From Sclerotinia nivalis (taxonomy: Eukaryota > Ascomycota > Leotiomycetes > Helotiales > Sclerotiniaceae), in NCBI GenBank assembly GCA_029531795.1, contig JAPEIS010000005.1, positions 2,168,001-2,232,000 of the forward strand: a stretch of DNA of 64,000 nt, read 5' to 3'. Both the position numbers and the translations under genes were made by a program. Positions 25,060-34,114 of the stretch are shown in pieces (position 1 is the stretch's first letter; the number at the start of each line of letters is the position of its first letter). A model generated the notes under the pieces. That model made no database searches. It was not told where the DNA came from and saw nothing but the letters and a program-made list of their open reading frames with translations.

Positions 25060-26560
25060 AGAATCGGAAAAGAGATGGTTTTCAATATAATAAAACGATT
25101 GAAAAGGTTGATAAAGGATAAAGCTAGTAAGAATAGTATCTGAATAGTTCGAGTTGGGGTTGAAGGAGCAATGAATTCTTTTATTGGAGAATTAGCTTTT
25201 GAAACTTTAAAGTATTTTGTATTGATACAAGCTTTGATTCTAATTGCCTTTGATATTTTCTGAATAACTTGCTTTTCTGTTTTGGATTTGGGGTCTTTGA
25301 TGATAAAACAAAAAAAGGTATCTAGGATTATTTGCTAGATAAAATCCCTCACAATGTAGATATCTTGTTGGGCAATCATAAATTGTATCGTATTTGGTAG
25401 AATGGTTTTTTTTTAATATTCGGTTGTATTACAGATTCGGTATTTTTCAGAACGAGAACAAGTTCGAATATTATACTATTGAAAGTATCGAATGTATTGG
25501 GTTATTTTGAGTTTGAAAGCAATCCGAGAGATATTAATTATAATTTTTAGAATCTAAAGATTTTTAAAAAGAGCTATATATTACAAAATTAAGAAATTCA
25601 AAAACCAAATAGAATGATATAAATTAGATTCTTTGTTTTATATAAATTCAATTATTTGAATTACTTATTGTTCAATATTATCGTTAATAGTCTTGAATAT
25701 AATTTCCGATTTGATTAGAACGATGATCAGTTATTGTAAATCTCCCAAAATTGTAATAATTCGTAGAATATAATTCAATTGATAGATAATCCATAATTAT
25801 TATCATTCGATTTTATAAATTTCGAATATTTTTTCAATTGTATTTGAAAGGTTTTTCAAAGCTATTAAATCTGTTAGAGAATTCGTATATAATGCAAATA
25901 CAGTATTTATTGTTTGAATTTCTTTAAGAAGTTTTGTATTAGTTTTTAATTGTCCTTTTAATACAGTTAATACAGCAAAAGAATTAGCTTTTCGAATTGG
26001 ATGATTGAATCCGATATAAACAAAAAGACGAGTATTGGTTTTGTTCAAAGTTTTAAATTGAATTTTGGATTGGCTTTCAGCTTTTGAGGTTATAGATTGT
26101 ATAATTGGAATTGTAGTTTTTTGAATATAAATAGAATCCTTAAAATATTGAAATGTAGTTTTTTGTATAGAATTAGAATTTGATTAAATAGGAAAAACAA
26201 TAGGGGATTTGATAACTCGAAAAGGATATAATCCATTAATATATAAATCAAAATGTTTGTTTATAACGAAAGAGATATCAATACAAAGTGTAATTAGGGG
26301 TTTACGAAATCGAACAGGGAAATTCGAACTGCTTCGATATTAAGATATTCATCCTACAATAAAACAATAGGGCTAAAGATCTATTGACCTTCATTTACTC
26401 TATTAGTAGCAGCTTTGATTATATTAATCAAAAACTGAGAAAGACAAAAAGTTAAAGGAGCGGAAGGCATAATAGCGGAAACACATCCGTACAGCGCCTG
26501 CCGGGGCTGAAAAGTTTCGTTTTTAAATCCTATAGATAATAAGAACAATCAATTGATTAA
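25060..26560 (-). pseudogene. LINE A3 ORF1 remnant
   Basis: Gag-like ORF1 on the minus strand. The open part 26048-25803 matches the same region of A2, A4 and A6 (NKTNTRLFVYIG...). The zinc-knuckle part at about 25540-25340 is damaged, with cysteines lost. The N-terminal part near 26510 retains the conserved FKNETFQPRQAL-like segment. Stops are frequent. Confidence 0.72.
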
Positions 26561-26612
26561 TAAAACGCAATAATAAACGCGTTTTTCGAAAAATTCAATT
26601 CTTCGATATCCG

Positions 26613-26936
26613 AAGATTACATAAGCACAGCCAGTGTTAGTATTGGATCAAGCGATCACGTGGTGGACCATACAGGAGCAGATGGTCCTGAAAGGTCCTG
26701 GAGCATCAAGGACCATAGGGGCCTAAATAATCCCTTTACGAAGATCTATATAATTAAGATAAATTCCTTTAAATAATAATTCTTAAATACGAAGCTTTAT
26801 ATTAGTTATTATACAATACGATCATTTATATCCTCACTTTGCCAAGCCCCTGTTTGACCCTTAATAGAAATCACCACGGTCTTTCTATAAGTCCCTTGAT
26901 GACTTCCTAATGACTGAGGATTGTAGTAGCATAACA
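26613..26936 (+). repeat. Truncated gypsy LTR related to the G3 LTR
   Basis: Aligns by eye with the right part of the G3 LTR: GTTAGTAT-GATCA near the start, a TATA-like CTATATAA at about 26747, TTATACAATACGATC-TTATATC, TTTGACCCTTAATAGAAA, CACGGTCTTTCTATAAGTC and an end at GAGGATTGTAGTAGCATAACA, so LTR end ACA at 26936. The left part is missing, because LINE A3 sits at the position homologous to the LINE insertion point of G3. No internal region follows, so it is a solo or broken LTR. Confidence 0.75.
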
Positions 26937-26937
26937 G

Positions 26938-26981
26938 GTATTTCTATTTTTGCTAAAAACATTTAGCAAGAATAAAAATAC
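26938..26981. other. Hairpin with 20-bp arms
   Basis: Arms GTATTTCTATTTTTGCTAAA (26938-26957) and TTTAGCAAGAATAAAAATAC (26962-26981) pair with two mismatches around a four-base loop. It lies between the LTR end and the NLR fragment. It could be a tiny inverted-repeat element or a transcript structure; nothing decides this. Confidence 0.7.
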
Positions 26982-27014
26982 ATTTGGATATTATAAAGAT
27001 GTTGATTTTTATTA

Positions 27015-27471
27015 GGTTTCAAGTGTAAGGATTTTTCAATAGTCTTCAGTCCTTCTGATGTTTTCTATATCGAACATTTCGTGGCCAAAGAGACAGAGCT
27101 TCTAAAGATGCATAGGGAATTAGGCGGCGACAGCTCTCACCGAATAGTTGTTGTTCAAGGTCTAGGCGGAATTGGCAAGACTTAATTCAATGTTGTGTAT
27201 GCAAAGCGGTATAAGGATAGCTACTCGGCGATATTCTGGCTGAATATTAAGGACGAAAATTCTTTGAAATAAAGCTTTGCTAAGGTGGTGAGGCAGATAT
27301 CATGAGAATATCTTTCGGCTCTTCGATTTAGCAATGTAGATACAAAGGAAAGTCTCGATAAAATGATTGATACTATCAAAGTGTGGCTGAATCGGCCAAA
27401 CAATACCCAATGGCTAATGATCTTCGATAATTACGATAATCCCAAATTGTCTAGAACTTCGGATTCTATAC
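27015..27471 (+). pseudogene. NB-ARC/STAND NLR-type pseudogene fragment
   Basis: The translated frame gives a linker (SPSDVFYIEHFVAKETELL), then the Walker A/P-loop GLGGIGKT (about 27160-27183), then YAKRYKDSYSAIFWLNIKD, and a Walker B-like WLMIFDNYDNP (about 27412-27444). This is the start of the NB-ARC ATPase of fungal NLR-like (STAND) proteins, which act in non-self recognition and regulated cell death. In-frame stops occur right after the P-loop, at LK*SFAK and at IS*EYL, fitting RIP of Gln and Trp codons. The fragment ends where an LTR starts at 27472, so the rest of NB-ARC and any TPR or WD repeats are gone. The N-terminal effector domain is also absent. It is the only recognisable host-type protein here. 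Confidence 0.87.
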
Positions 27472-27696
27472 TGTCACGGGGTTGGCGAGCAGGCCCGATC
27501 GGGCGCGCCGGCCCCCCGAGTAAGCGAGAGGCTAGACCTGGTCGGGTTTAGCTCTCGTACATTCTGTATTTATATCTATTCTCTGTTTCTAGAATCGTAG
27601 CTCTTCGAGCTATATCTTATTAATAAAGTTGTATCTGTTATTTATAGTTGTGAATATCCGAAACTTTTTTTCTGAATTATATTAGAAATCGATAAT
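27472..27696 (+). repeat. LTR with GC-rich start (TGTCACGGGG...)
   Basis: Begins TGTCACGGGGTTGG and has a very GC-rich first 80 bases. It then shares TAGCTCTTCGAGCTA and TTATTAATAAA and a TCTGTTATTTAT stretch with the G2 LTR at 28954 (near 29125-29170). It cuts the NLR fragment. The right end is not certain: the sequence runs into an oppositely oriented LTR at 27697, and no matching CCGTGACA end is seen before it. Confidence 0.6.
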
Positions 27697-27974
27697 TATC
27701 ACGGAGGCGGCAGATAGAATAATAGATATAATTTTATTAATAAGATATAGTTTAAAAAGTTATAATTTTATAATAAAACCAATCTTTTAAATATATTTGT
27801 ATATGGCGCTAACCCCGATGGGGGCTAGTTTACATTTATTGGAAAACCGATTCTTATAGATTAAAGATCTTGTCACGGGTTCATAACTCTATCGAGTAGA
27901 TTTGATATCGATCAAACTACTTCTACTCTTTTAAGGGTTTTGTAGCTTAATGATAGAGTTCTAATCCTGTGACA
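27697..27974 (-). repeat. Solo LTR in inverse orientation
   Basis: On the minus strand it reads TGTCACAGGATTAG...CTCCGTGATA (278 bp) and shares ATATACAAATATATTTAA and CTTATTAATAAAA with the G2 LTR. Its first 104 bases form an inverted repeat: TGTCAC...AACTCTATC against GATAGAGTT...GTGACA (27871-27974). No flanking duplication is evident. With 27472-27696 it makes an inverted LTR pair. Confidence 0.65.
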
Positions 27975-27993
27975 GTTAGTTTGATTATACCCG

Positions 27994-28187
27994 AAGATTA
28001 GCTAGTACATCCGCAAAATATTTTGAGCCCCGGAAAATCTCGGAATTAATAAACTCTGTAGTCAACGCCGAAAGAGTACTGATAACGCCCCATATAAATT
28101 CTTTTGATACCGACCGTCTACTGATCGACGTCAACAGAACTAATATAAAGTATCAAAACGATATCAAAATATACTAATAGAACTAAT
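27994..28187 (+). pseudogene. Unassigned coding-like remnant
   Basis: An open frame of about 60 codons (RRLASTSAKYFEPRKISEL...SFDTDRLLIDVNRT) with ordinary amino-acid composition and more GC than its surroundings. It ends in stops inside a tandem repeat. It matches no family I recognise and is bounded on the left by an LTR. It may be a piece of the host gene into which the LTRs inserted, or of an older element. Confidence 0.35.
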
Positions 28188-28254
28188 ATGAAGTATCAAA
28201 ACGATATCAAAATGCATCAACAGAATTAATATGAAATATCAAAACGATATCAAT
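28133..28254. repeat. Three tandem copies of a 42-45 bp unit
   Basis: Each unit carries ACAGAACTAATATGAAGTAT followed by CAAAACGATATCAA, with transition differences between copies. It follows the coding-like remnant directly. From here to about 28430 the sequence is AT-rich with no gene. Confidence 0.8.
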
Positions 28255-28431
28255 TGGTACTATAAATATTAATAGTATTATTTGTTGTTTTATATACTTT
28301 CGGTATATTTAGATAATATTTGCAAAAATATATTAGTTTTTGATATCGATGATAACAATGATATAATAAACAAACAATTACAATTATAGTATAATTATAT
28401 AATAATAAAGTTTCAATCGATATTAAATAGT

Positions 28432-28617
28432 AAGAATGATAAGACTAGTAAGGATAGTTAGAATGATAGGGATGATAAGAATGATAAGGATAATAGGGAT
28501 AGTAAGGATGATAAAGATAATAAGGATGGTAAGGATGATAAGGATGATAAGGATGGTAAAGATAATAAAGATAGTAAGGATGATAAGAATAATAAGGATG
28601 GTTAGGATAATCAAGAT
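28432..28617. repeat. GATAAGGAT-type minisatellite (9-bp periodicity)
   Basis: About 20 imperfect 9-bp units such as GATGATAAG, GATAATAAG and GATGGTAAG. One frame reads as an Asp/Lys/Asn-rich tract (DDKDDKDGKDNKD), so it may descend from a charged low-complexity coding region. The open frames on both strands across it (28436-28633 plus, 28423-28614 minus) follow from the repeat and are not evidence of a gene. Confidence 0.8.
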
Positions 28618-28734
28618 AATAAAAAAGTTGTAAGAAAATAATAAAAGAAGAAAGAAAAAATATTAGAATATATAAGTAAAGTTTGATAATCCAAAGAGAA
28701 TTGAAATATTAATTTATTTGATAATTATACTACT

Positions 28735-28950
28735 TTTTTTTAGCTTTATAATATTTAGTATTATTTCTAATATTATTAGTTTTCTTTAATTGATATTGTA
28801 TTTCTTTAGTTTTCTATTCTTGTTGAATTCTAGAAAGTTTTTGTTCTTTTATTATTTCTTTTTTCATTTCCTTTTCAAACTTTGCAACTTCTTTAATTTC
28901 TAAAAATAGAAAGTCAGGGTGATAATACTTTTGATATTGATCCCAATTAA
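28735..28950 (-). pseudogene. Unassigned charged coding remnant
   Basis: On the minus strand a frame of about 70 codons with one stop reads WDQYQKYYHPDFLFLEIKEV followed by a Lys/Glu/Gln-rich helix-prone stretch. It is cut at its upstream end by the G2 LTR at 28954. I do not recognise the family; a transposase or a host protein C-terminus are both possible. Confidence 0.35.
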
Positions 28951-28953
28951 TTG

Positions 28954-29303
28954 TCACGCGGTCAGGGCCGGGTCACTAGACCGGCCCCTTTAGTAGGCTC
29001 CACCTATCCGATCCGGCACCGAGCGGGGCACACTCGGTGATTATACCCTATAAGAGTGTTAGGGCTTGGAGCCTTAGTATATACAAATGTATTTAAGGAA
29101 ACATTCCTTCTATAGAAATATAGCTTTTCGAGCTACGTTTTATTAATAAAAACGATTTCTGTTATTTTATTTGTTGTCTCTGTAATACTATATAGGTTCT
29201 ATCTATTTATATCGATACTTCTACAATATCGTTCTATCCGTATCCGTCTAGTCAATCCAATTCCTCTAAAGAATTCGCTACTATTGTAATCAGCGATATT
29301 ACA
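28954..29303 (+). repeat. G2 5' LTR
   Basis: Starts TGTCACGCGG with a GC-rich hairpin (GGGCCGG...CCGGCCC, about 28967-28989) and ends near GCGATATTACA. ATCTGGTATT follows, resembling the TGGTATCA-type primer-binding site seen in many gypsy elements. The end position is inferred and could be off by some bases. Directly after it, 29310-29375 contains a hairpin of ATTATTATTTTACCTTC against GAAGGTAAAAATAAT. Confidence 0.65.
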
Positions 29304-29453
29304 ATCTGGTATTATTATTTTACCTTCTTTTACAAATTCAGTATAAAAATGAAGGTAAAAATAATCGATCTATAATCTGCAGTTCAAAAGTTTATTCTCG
29401 ATCTGTAAATCGAGAAAACTATATTTATATAATAAAGAGAGAAGAACGATAGA

Positions 29454-30480
29454 TTGATTACCTATCTGATTCAATTTCATCTTGTTTCTATTGTTCTGTC
29501 TGTTTCAACCCCTACCGATTTGATCGATTTTTCGCCTCTGATTTCTATTACAATCCCGATTGTCGCTTCTGTTTTGTTGAAATTTCAATTGAATAAAAAG
29601 GTATCTAATCCTGTATCGTTTGATGGAACGAAAATCGATCTTGATCGATTTATCGATTAAATATAGAATAAAATGTATACCAATTCCGATTGTTTTACTT
29701 TTCTATATTTCTATTTGATTTACGTAACTGGAAGATTAATTGGATCTATTGTTATACAAATTCGATTGTATAATATCAAAAGATAATTTGTTAAATTTAT
29801 CAATTATAAAGATCTATTGTAAATATTGGAAAGAGTTTATGGAAACTAGAACAAACAAATCGAAACCTGAAAACTCTTGATCAATCTGAAATAGAGGAAT
29901 CAATTGTTTTATATCTTCTATACTGAATTCCAAAGATTAGTATTGAAAACCGGGATAACCGATAACAATAGTACCCTGGTTATTTTATTAGAATAAGCTC
30001 TATCGAATGAATTGAAGAATTAGATTGTTACTATTGAGTTTTCTACGGATAATACCGATGTATTCGCTGTTTTCGTATAGATATTGGAGAATCGCTATTT
30101 GTATCTAATAAGATCGACCAGCTCCGATCGTAATTCAATCGTCCCGTTGCCCTGTACTATTATTCAAAATCTGAATCTTGTTAATCGTATCCCCGTTTTG
30201 TTTTTGAATACTATTATTCGATCTATTGTTTCTACTACAATTATATCTGCTGAAGATTTAATGGATCTCAGTTCTCAAAGATGTATTAATAGATGTGAAT
30301 AAAGGGAATACTTCCATTATAGATTTGTCGATTATTATATAAAAAACTATCTGTTTTCAGATAATCGTTCTGTATAAGTTAAAGTTAATCTTATCAATCC
30401 TGCTTTGCTATCCCCTATTCCGTCCTTTGCCCAGATTCAATTATATATTATGTCACTGTACAGTCTATCCTTTTCTGGCT
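29454..30480 (+). pseudogene. G2 gag remnant
   Basis: Capsid-like frame with NPVSFDGTKIDLDRFID (open 29454-29660) and, after many stops, a C-terminal part at 30084-30302 ending in AEDLMDLSSQRCINR. MDLS-x-R preceding a knuckle is characteristic of the gag C-terminus in fungal gypsy elements. A knuckle remnant (FHYRFVDYYIKNY, from C-x2-C-x4-H-x4-C) follows at about 30310-30350 with its cysteines lost. Confidence 0.7.
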
Positions 30481-30499
30481 CTCCGAGTTCGGGAAATGG

Positions 30500-31773
30500 A
30501 ATCCGTCTAATATAAGTCATTGTTAGACGAAAGCCCCGCGTATATTATATCTATCTGTTACTACAATTCAAAGTTTATTTTTCGTTGAAGAAATAAGTAA
30601 TCAAGTAAATTTGATGATATTGTTTGTTACTATCCTACCAACGCTTGATCGATTCTATCTTATTTATATTATGATAAATAGTGAATATAAAGGATATACT
30701 TTCGTAAATCGAAATTGGATTAAAGCTATTAAACTTCCAATATACAAATTATCTATTCTGTTCGAAGTTATTGAGTTTGATGAGAAAATACTACTTGAAA
30801 ATTGAATAGATTGTTATATTCTAGCCGATCTATAAATCAATAATCACTACAAAAAGAGATCAAAAATCTATATTATTAAATTAACTCATTATTTGATTGT
30901 TCTGAGATTAATATAGTTAAAGAAGTACAATCTCTATATCGAATTTGTATTCAATATATTCTGATTTGATAACAAATTCTATCGAAAATTCTGTAATATA
31001 TTATTGCAATTATTCTATATAAAAACGTTATAGAACATCCTGTAGAAAATCTGTTTAGTATATTTGTCTTTCTGTTTGGATACTTTTCAAAGCAAGGATA
31101 TCGTATTTGTATCAATGAGAGTCTGTACAATATATATTTATTGTAATTATAAGATATTCCAGATTACTACAAACCTGATTGACAATATCCTGTCCCAAAG
31201 AAAAGACCCTATTCCATTTGATTTGTTTGAAGAATTCCGATCCTGGATTGATGTATTCTCCCCGCAAAACACTGACAAATTGCCTCTGTATTGATCGTAC
31301 GATTACAATATCTATCTGAAAGAGAAAGCCAAATTATTATTTAGAGTTTTTTATTTTATATCCCGAAACGAATTTATTACTTTGAAAGATTGATTATTCG
31401 AGAACCTTCAAAAAGAATTTATTCGTTCGAATTTGTTTGCTTTTATTTTGTCTATTCTATTCATCAAGAAACTTAATAAAGGATTACAATTCTATATCGA
31501 TTATCGAACTTTGAATAATCTATTAACAAAAGATCGCTATCCATTATCGTTTATCAAAAAATCCTTGAACAACTTAAAAAAAATAAAGTTCTTTACAAAA
31601 ATCGATATTATTTTTGCATTCAACAATATAAGAATTAAAAAAGAACAAGAATATCTAATTGCTTTCTATACTCATTTCGATTTATTTGAGACCTTAATCA
31701 TACTCTTTGGATTGATTAATATATCCACCACATTTCAGCATTTTATCAATAATACCCTGCAAGAATATCTAGA
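30500..31773 (+). pseudogene. G2 pol remnant (protease and RT N-terminal half)
   Basis: The protease region is at about 30600-30810 (open 30611-30805). A linker with FEEFRSWIDVFSPQ at about 31235-31275 is the conserved pre-RT segment. RT runs from about 31430 to 31773, with LQFYIDYRTLNN, DRYPLSFI, FTKIDIIFAFNNIRIKK, HFDLFETLIILFGLINI and FQHFINNTLQEYLDV. It stops just before the YxDD active-site box because the G3 LTR starts there. Confidence 0.82.
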
Positions 31774-31860
31774 TGTTACGATCACGGATCTTACAGTAAC
31801 CGATCGTGTGAATACACGTTATGATTTAATCGGATTAGTATGAGATTAAGGTGGTTGTAG
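31774..31860 (+). repeat. G3 5' LTR, left part
   Basis: 87 bp, TGTTACGATCACGG... up to AAGGTGGTTGTAG. It matches 53773-53859 over its whole length with only transitions (about 12). The last 13 bases are the LINE target motif. Confidence 0.92.
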
Positions 31861-31901
31861 TGTGTGTGTGTATGTGTATTATTATTTAACGGCCGGAGAC
31901 C

Positions 31902-31916
31902 GGGGACGAAGTCCTC
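31902..31916. other. Conserved hairpin in the family-B 3' tail
   Basis: GGGGAC-GAA-GTCCTC, with outer pairing GAGA...TCTC, 42-56 nt from the LINE 3' end. B2 has the same structure near 39574-39588. Hairpins near LINE 3' ends are known in some families to be read by the RT. Confidence 0.6.
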
Positions 31917-32244
31917 TTTCTCGTTGTATATCTTATTGGGTCAAAGGCTGCCAAGAAGTTATTTTTGGGTTATGAATAGCTACGTATATATAATTATATC
32001 TAAGAATTGAAAGATTCGTAGGCGTATTTCTATAGCTGCTGTGATCTTGATTTTATTTTGTAATCCTTTAAAGGGATTACGTAATATTATCAAATCTGCC
32101 AAACTGTAGTTGATCCGTTTTCGGCCCCATGACTTTCCTAATACAACCGCTTATCCAAAAAAAAAAAAAATTTTTTTTTTTTAACAAAAGAAAATACAAA
32201 GGAAAAATTTCATTATTATCAATTTATTCATCCTTGAGGATATT

Positions 32245-33666
32245 GTTATCTTTTGGGGGGGGTATGAGATTTGATATTGGAGTAGGTTTTAGAGGAAGGT
32301 ATTGGGGGTATATATCGGTGAAGAAATTGGTTCTATTTGTTCATTCTGCTAATTTTCTGGTTTCTTTGTAAGTATTGCAAAGGTATGGAAGGAGGGTTTC
32401 AGATTTGTTTTTCGGATGAGGGTGTTTTCTTTTAGCAATATTGTAGAAGAAGAAGTATAAGGGGGTTTTGTGTATATTGCATCTGTAGAAGGTATATATA
32501 TCCTGATAATGGAATTGTTTATGATAGGTTGTGAAGTCTTTATACCTTGATCGGATAGCTATCAAGTGTTCTAGAAAACTTCTGGGTAGAACAAGTTCTT
32601 TGGGGAATTTCGATGACGAATGGATCTCCAAAGCTTTGTAGAATAAGGGGATCACTATTGATTATAATTTGTTAATGGTTTTCTATTGTAAGCCTTTGGT
32701 TTCTCTTTTGAATTCTATATACGAGAAGTCTGATTCGGATTGTTCAAGGGTGGTTTCTGCCTTCGTTGTTTTATCGGCTATTTCATTCCCTACTACATCT
32801 TTGTGCTCTGGGACCCATCGGATGCAGATCGTATTATGCCTTCAGCTTGATGCTAGTTTTCGAAAGGATGTAAAGATTTCCTATAAGGAACCCGTAGAGC
32901 TCGAGAGAAACCGTACCGCCACTTCGATATTATCAAAACAAATTCAGATGTTCAGGGCCATTTTGGTTTCTAGTAGAGCGATTGCAGCTTTAAAACCTTC
33001 GAATACCGTTTCAGCTTTTATATTATATACTTCTTTATGTTTGCCTATTATGAAGCTAACTTCGCAAAGTTTATATTTATCCAAATATCCGACAATACTA
33101 TATTCTGTATTTCCGTTCGTTTGTTTCGATCCGTTAATGAAAACCACAATATCGTTTTGTAAAAGCAAACTATAGAACTCGTTGAAATCGTTCGCAGCGA
33201 TCCCTTTGCTTCGACCATTGGGGCCATTTATACAGTTCAGGGTTTGTTCCCTTGATTCAGTTTCTAGTTATTTCGGTATTACTAGAGGATTGATCTATTC
33301 TGATAATGGAAAGGATAGTATTCTTCTAGCATATCGGGTTTTGAATATATCCCGGTTTTCTCATATCCAATCTATTTTTTATGCTAAAGGGTGATAAAAA
33401 TCGAATCTCTTTATTCTGATCATTGTTGTTACAGCGATACTATCGAATTCGATTTTAGGAGGTTTGAGTCCTGATTCTCAATAGAGGGTAGCTGTATTTA
33501 TTGTTTTCCAAATTAGCAGAATTGCTCTAGCACATTCCAGAGTCACTTTAGCTAGAACGTTGATATGAGCGTCTACTCCATTGTTTATCCTATATTCTTT
33601 CCCAGGACGTGTCCTTCCCGGCCACCAGGTTTCCGCTCCGTAGTATGCCTTTTTGAGTATGCATAC
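32245..33666 (-). pseudogene. LINE B1 ORF2 remnant (RT thumb, RNase H, C-terminus)
   Basis: Minus strand. It begins with VCILKKAYYGAETWWPGRTR at the truncation point, a segment that in Tad-like LINEs follows the RT palm. RNase H is at about 33170-32700 (FINGSKQTNGNTEYSI with the catalytic Asp replaced by Asn, then AETVFEGFKAAIALL). The C-terminal part is open at 32655-32341. It is less decayed than the family-A copies on the left. The plus-strand frame at 32669-33175 (168 codons) is its mirror shadow. Confidence 0.8.
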
Positions 33667-33679
33667 TAGGTGGTCGTAG
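33667..33679. repeat. Target-motif copy between LINEs B1 and A4
   Basis: TAGGTGGTCGTAG. The same motif, in forms differing at one or a few sites, is at 31848-31860, 39520-39532, 45361-45373, 47657-47669, 53847-53859 and 60472-60484. Confidence 0.88.
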
Positions 33680-33700
33680 TGTGTGTGATATTTTTCGTCC

Positions 33701-33726
33701 GAGGCTCTGTGCGAAGCACAGGCCTC
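33701..33726. other. Conserved hairpin in the family-A 3' tail
   Basis: GAGGC-T-CTGTGC, loop GAA, GCACAG-GCCTC: an 11-bp stem with one bulge, 22-47 nt from the LINE 3' end. The same structure occurs in A5 (about 45401-45426) and A6 (about 53887-53913), and in mirror orientation in A1 (about 3730-3752) and A2 (about 9512-9535). A second stem (CCAGGGG...CCCCTGG) follows about 30 nt further in. Confidence 0.7.
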
Positions 33727-34114
33727 AAATTCCCAATTGGGATAAAGGACGCCAGGGGAGGAAGGCCCCTGGGTTTCTAATTAGCTAATCTAAATTTACT
33801 AGTATTATATATACTAAATGCTTCAGCAGGGTTTACATGATTGCCGTTGCGTATTGAGTTAATCCCTTGGGTAGATATTTCAGCTGTCCTTCACAATACA
33901 GTTAGATTCCTCGATTCCTGATCTTCTTTCCTTCGTTATCGCAATCGAGCTTTTTAATATGATTTTATCAATATAAAAAATTTTTTTTTTTAAAGTTTAT
34001 ACAAACTCAGTTTTTCCGAACCAAAACCCAACGCCTTATACAAAGAAAATCCAAAAATAATATAAAATAAAAATAAAAAATAAAAATCAAAACAATCCTT
34101 CAATCAATAAATTA

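Larger units (their letters stand above)
21129..26612 (-). mobile_element. LINE A3, family A, body (minus strand)
   Basis: Starts with the T-run of the internal poly(A) (about 21138-21152) and continues through ORF2 and ORF1 to the conserved 5' end (CGCGTTTTTCGAAAAATTC) near 26580-26612. Its distal tail is at 1-97, beyond the copia insertion. It is full length at the 5' end. Its 5' end abuts a gypsy-type LTR at 26613. Confidence 0.87.
28954..31773 (+). mobile_element. Ty3/gypsy element G2 (truncated by G3)
   Basis: 5' LTR at 28954-29303, leader, gag and pol up to the middle of RT, where the G3 LTR begins at 31774. The rest of pol and the 3' LTR are not in the window and should lie beyond G3, right of 64000. 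Gag and pol lie in different frames (29454 and 30084 share one; 30611, 31064 and 31433 share another). Heavily decayed. Confidence 0.85.
31861..33666 (-). mobile_element. LINE B1, family B, 5' truncated
   Basis: Starts (3' end) with a TG run (TGTGTGTGTGTATGTG), then TTATTATTTAACGGCCGGAG, the family-B tail also found at 39533 in B2. It contains an A-run followed by a T-run near 32157-32183, then ORF2 from the C-terminus back to the RT thumb, where it stops. It is bounded by AAGGTGGTTGTAG (31848-31860) and TAGGTGGTCGTAG (33667-33679). Confidence 0.87.

Noticed and set aside
28133..28254. CRISPR-like repeat block
   Set aside because: Only three adjacent units with no unique spacers, in a eukaryotic repeat island: a plain tandem repeat.
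28423..28633. Ile-rich and Met/Arg-rich open frames on both strands
   Set aside because: Products of the 9-bp minisatellite, which by its period lacks stops in several frames.
31774..31860. Continuation of G2 RT coding past 31773
   Set aside because: The frame stays open for a few codons (ITDLTVTDRVNTRYDL), but the same DNA recurs at 53773 as an LTR start, so the apparent extension is LTR sequence.
32669..33175. Plus-strand open frame of 168 codons
   Set aside because: It mirrors the RNase H domain of LINE B1 and has a similar mirror in B2 (40360-40860). It is conserved only because the real coding strand is.
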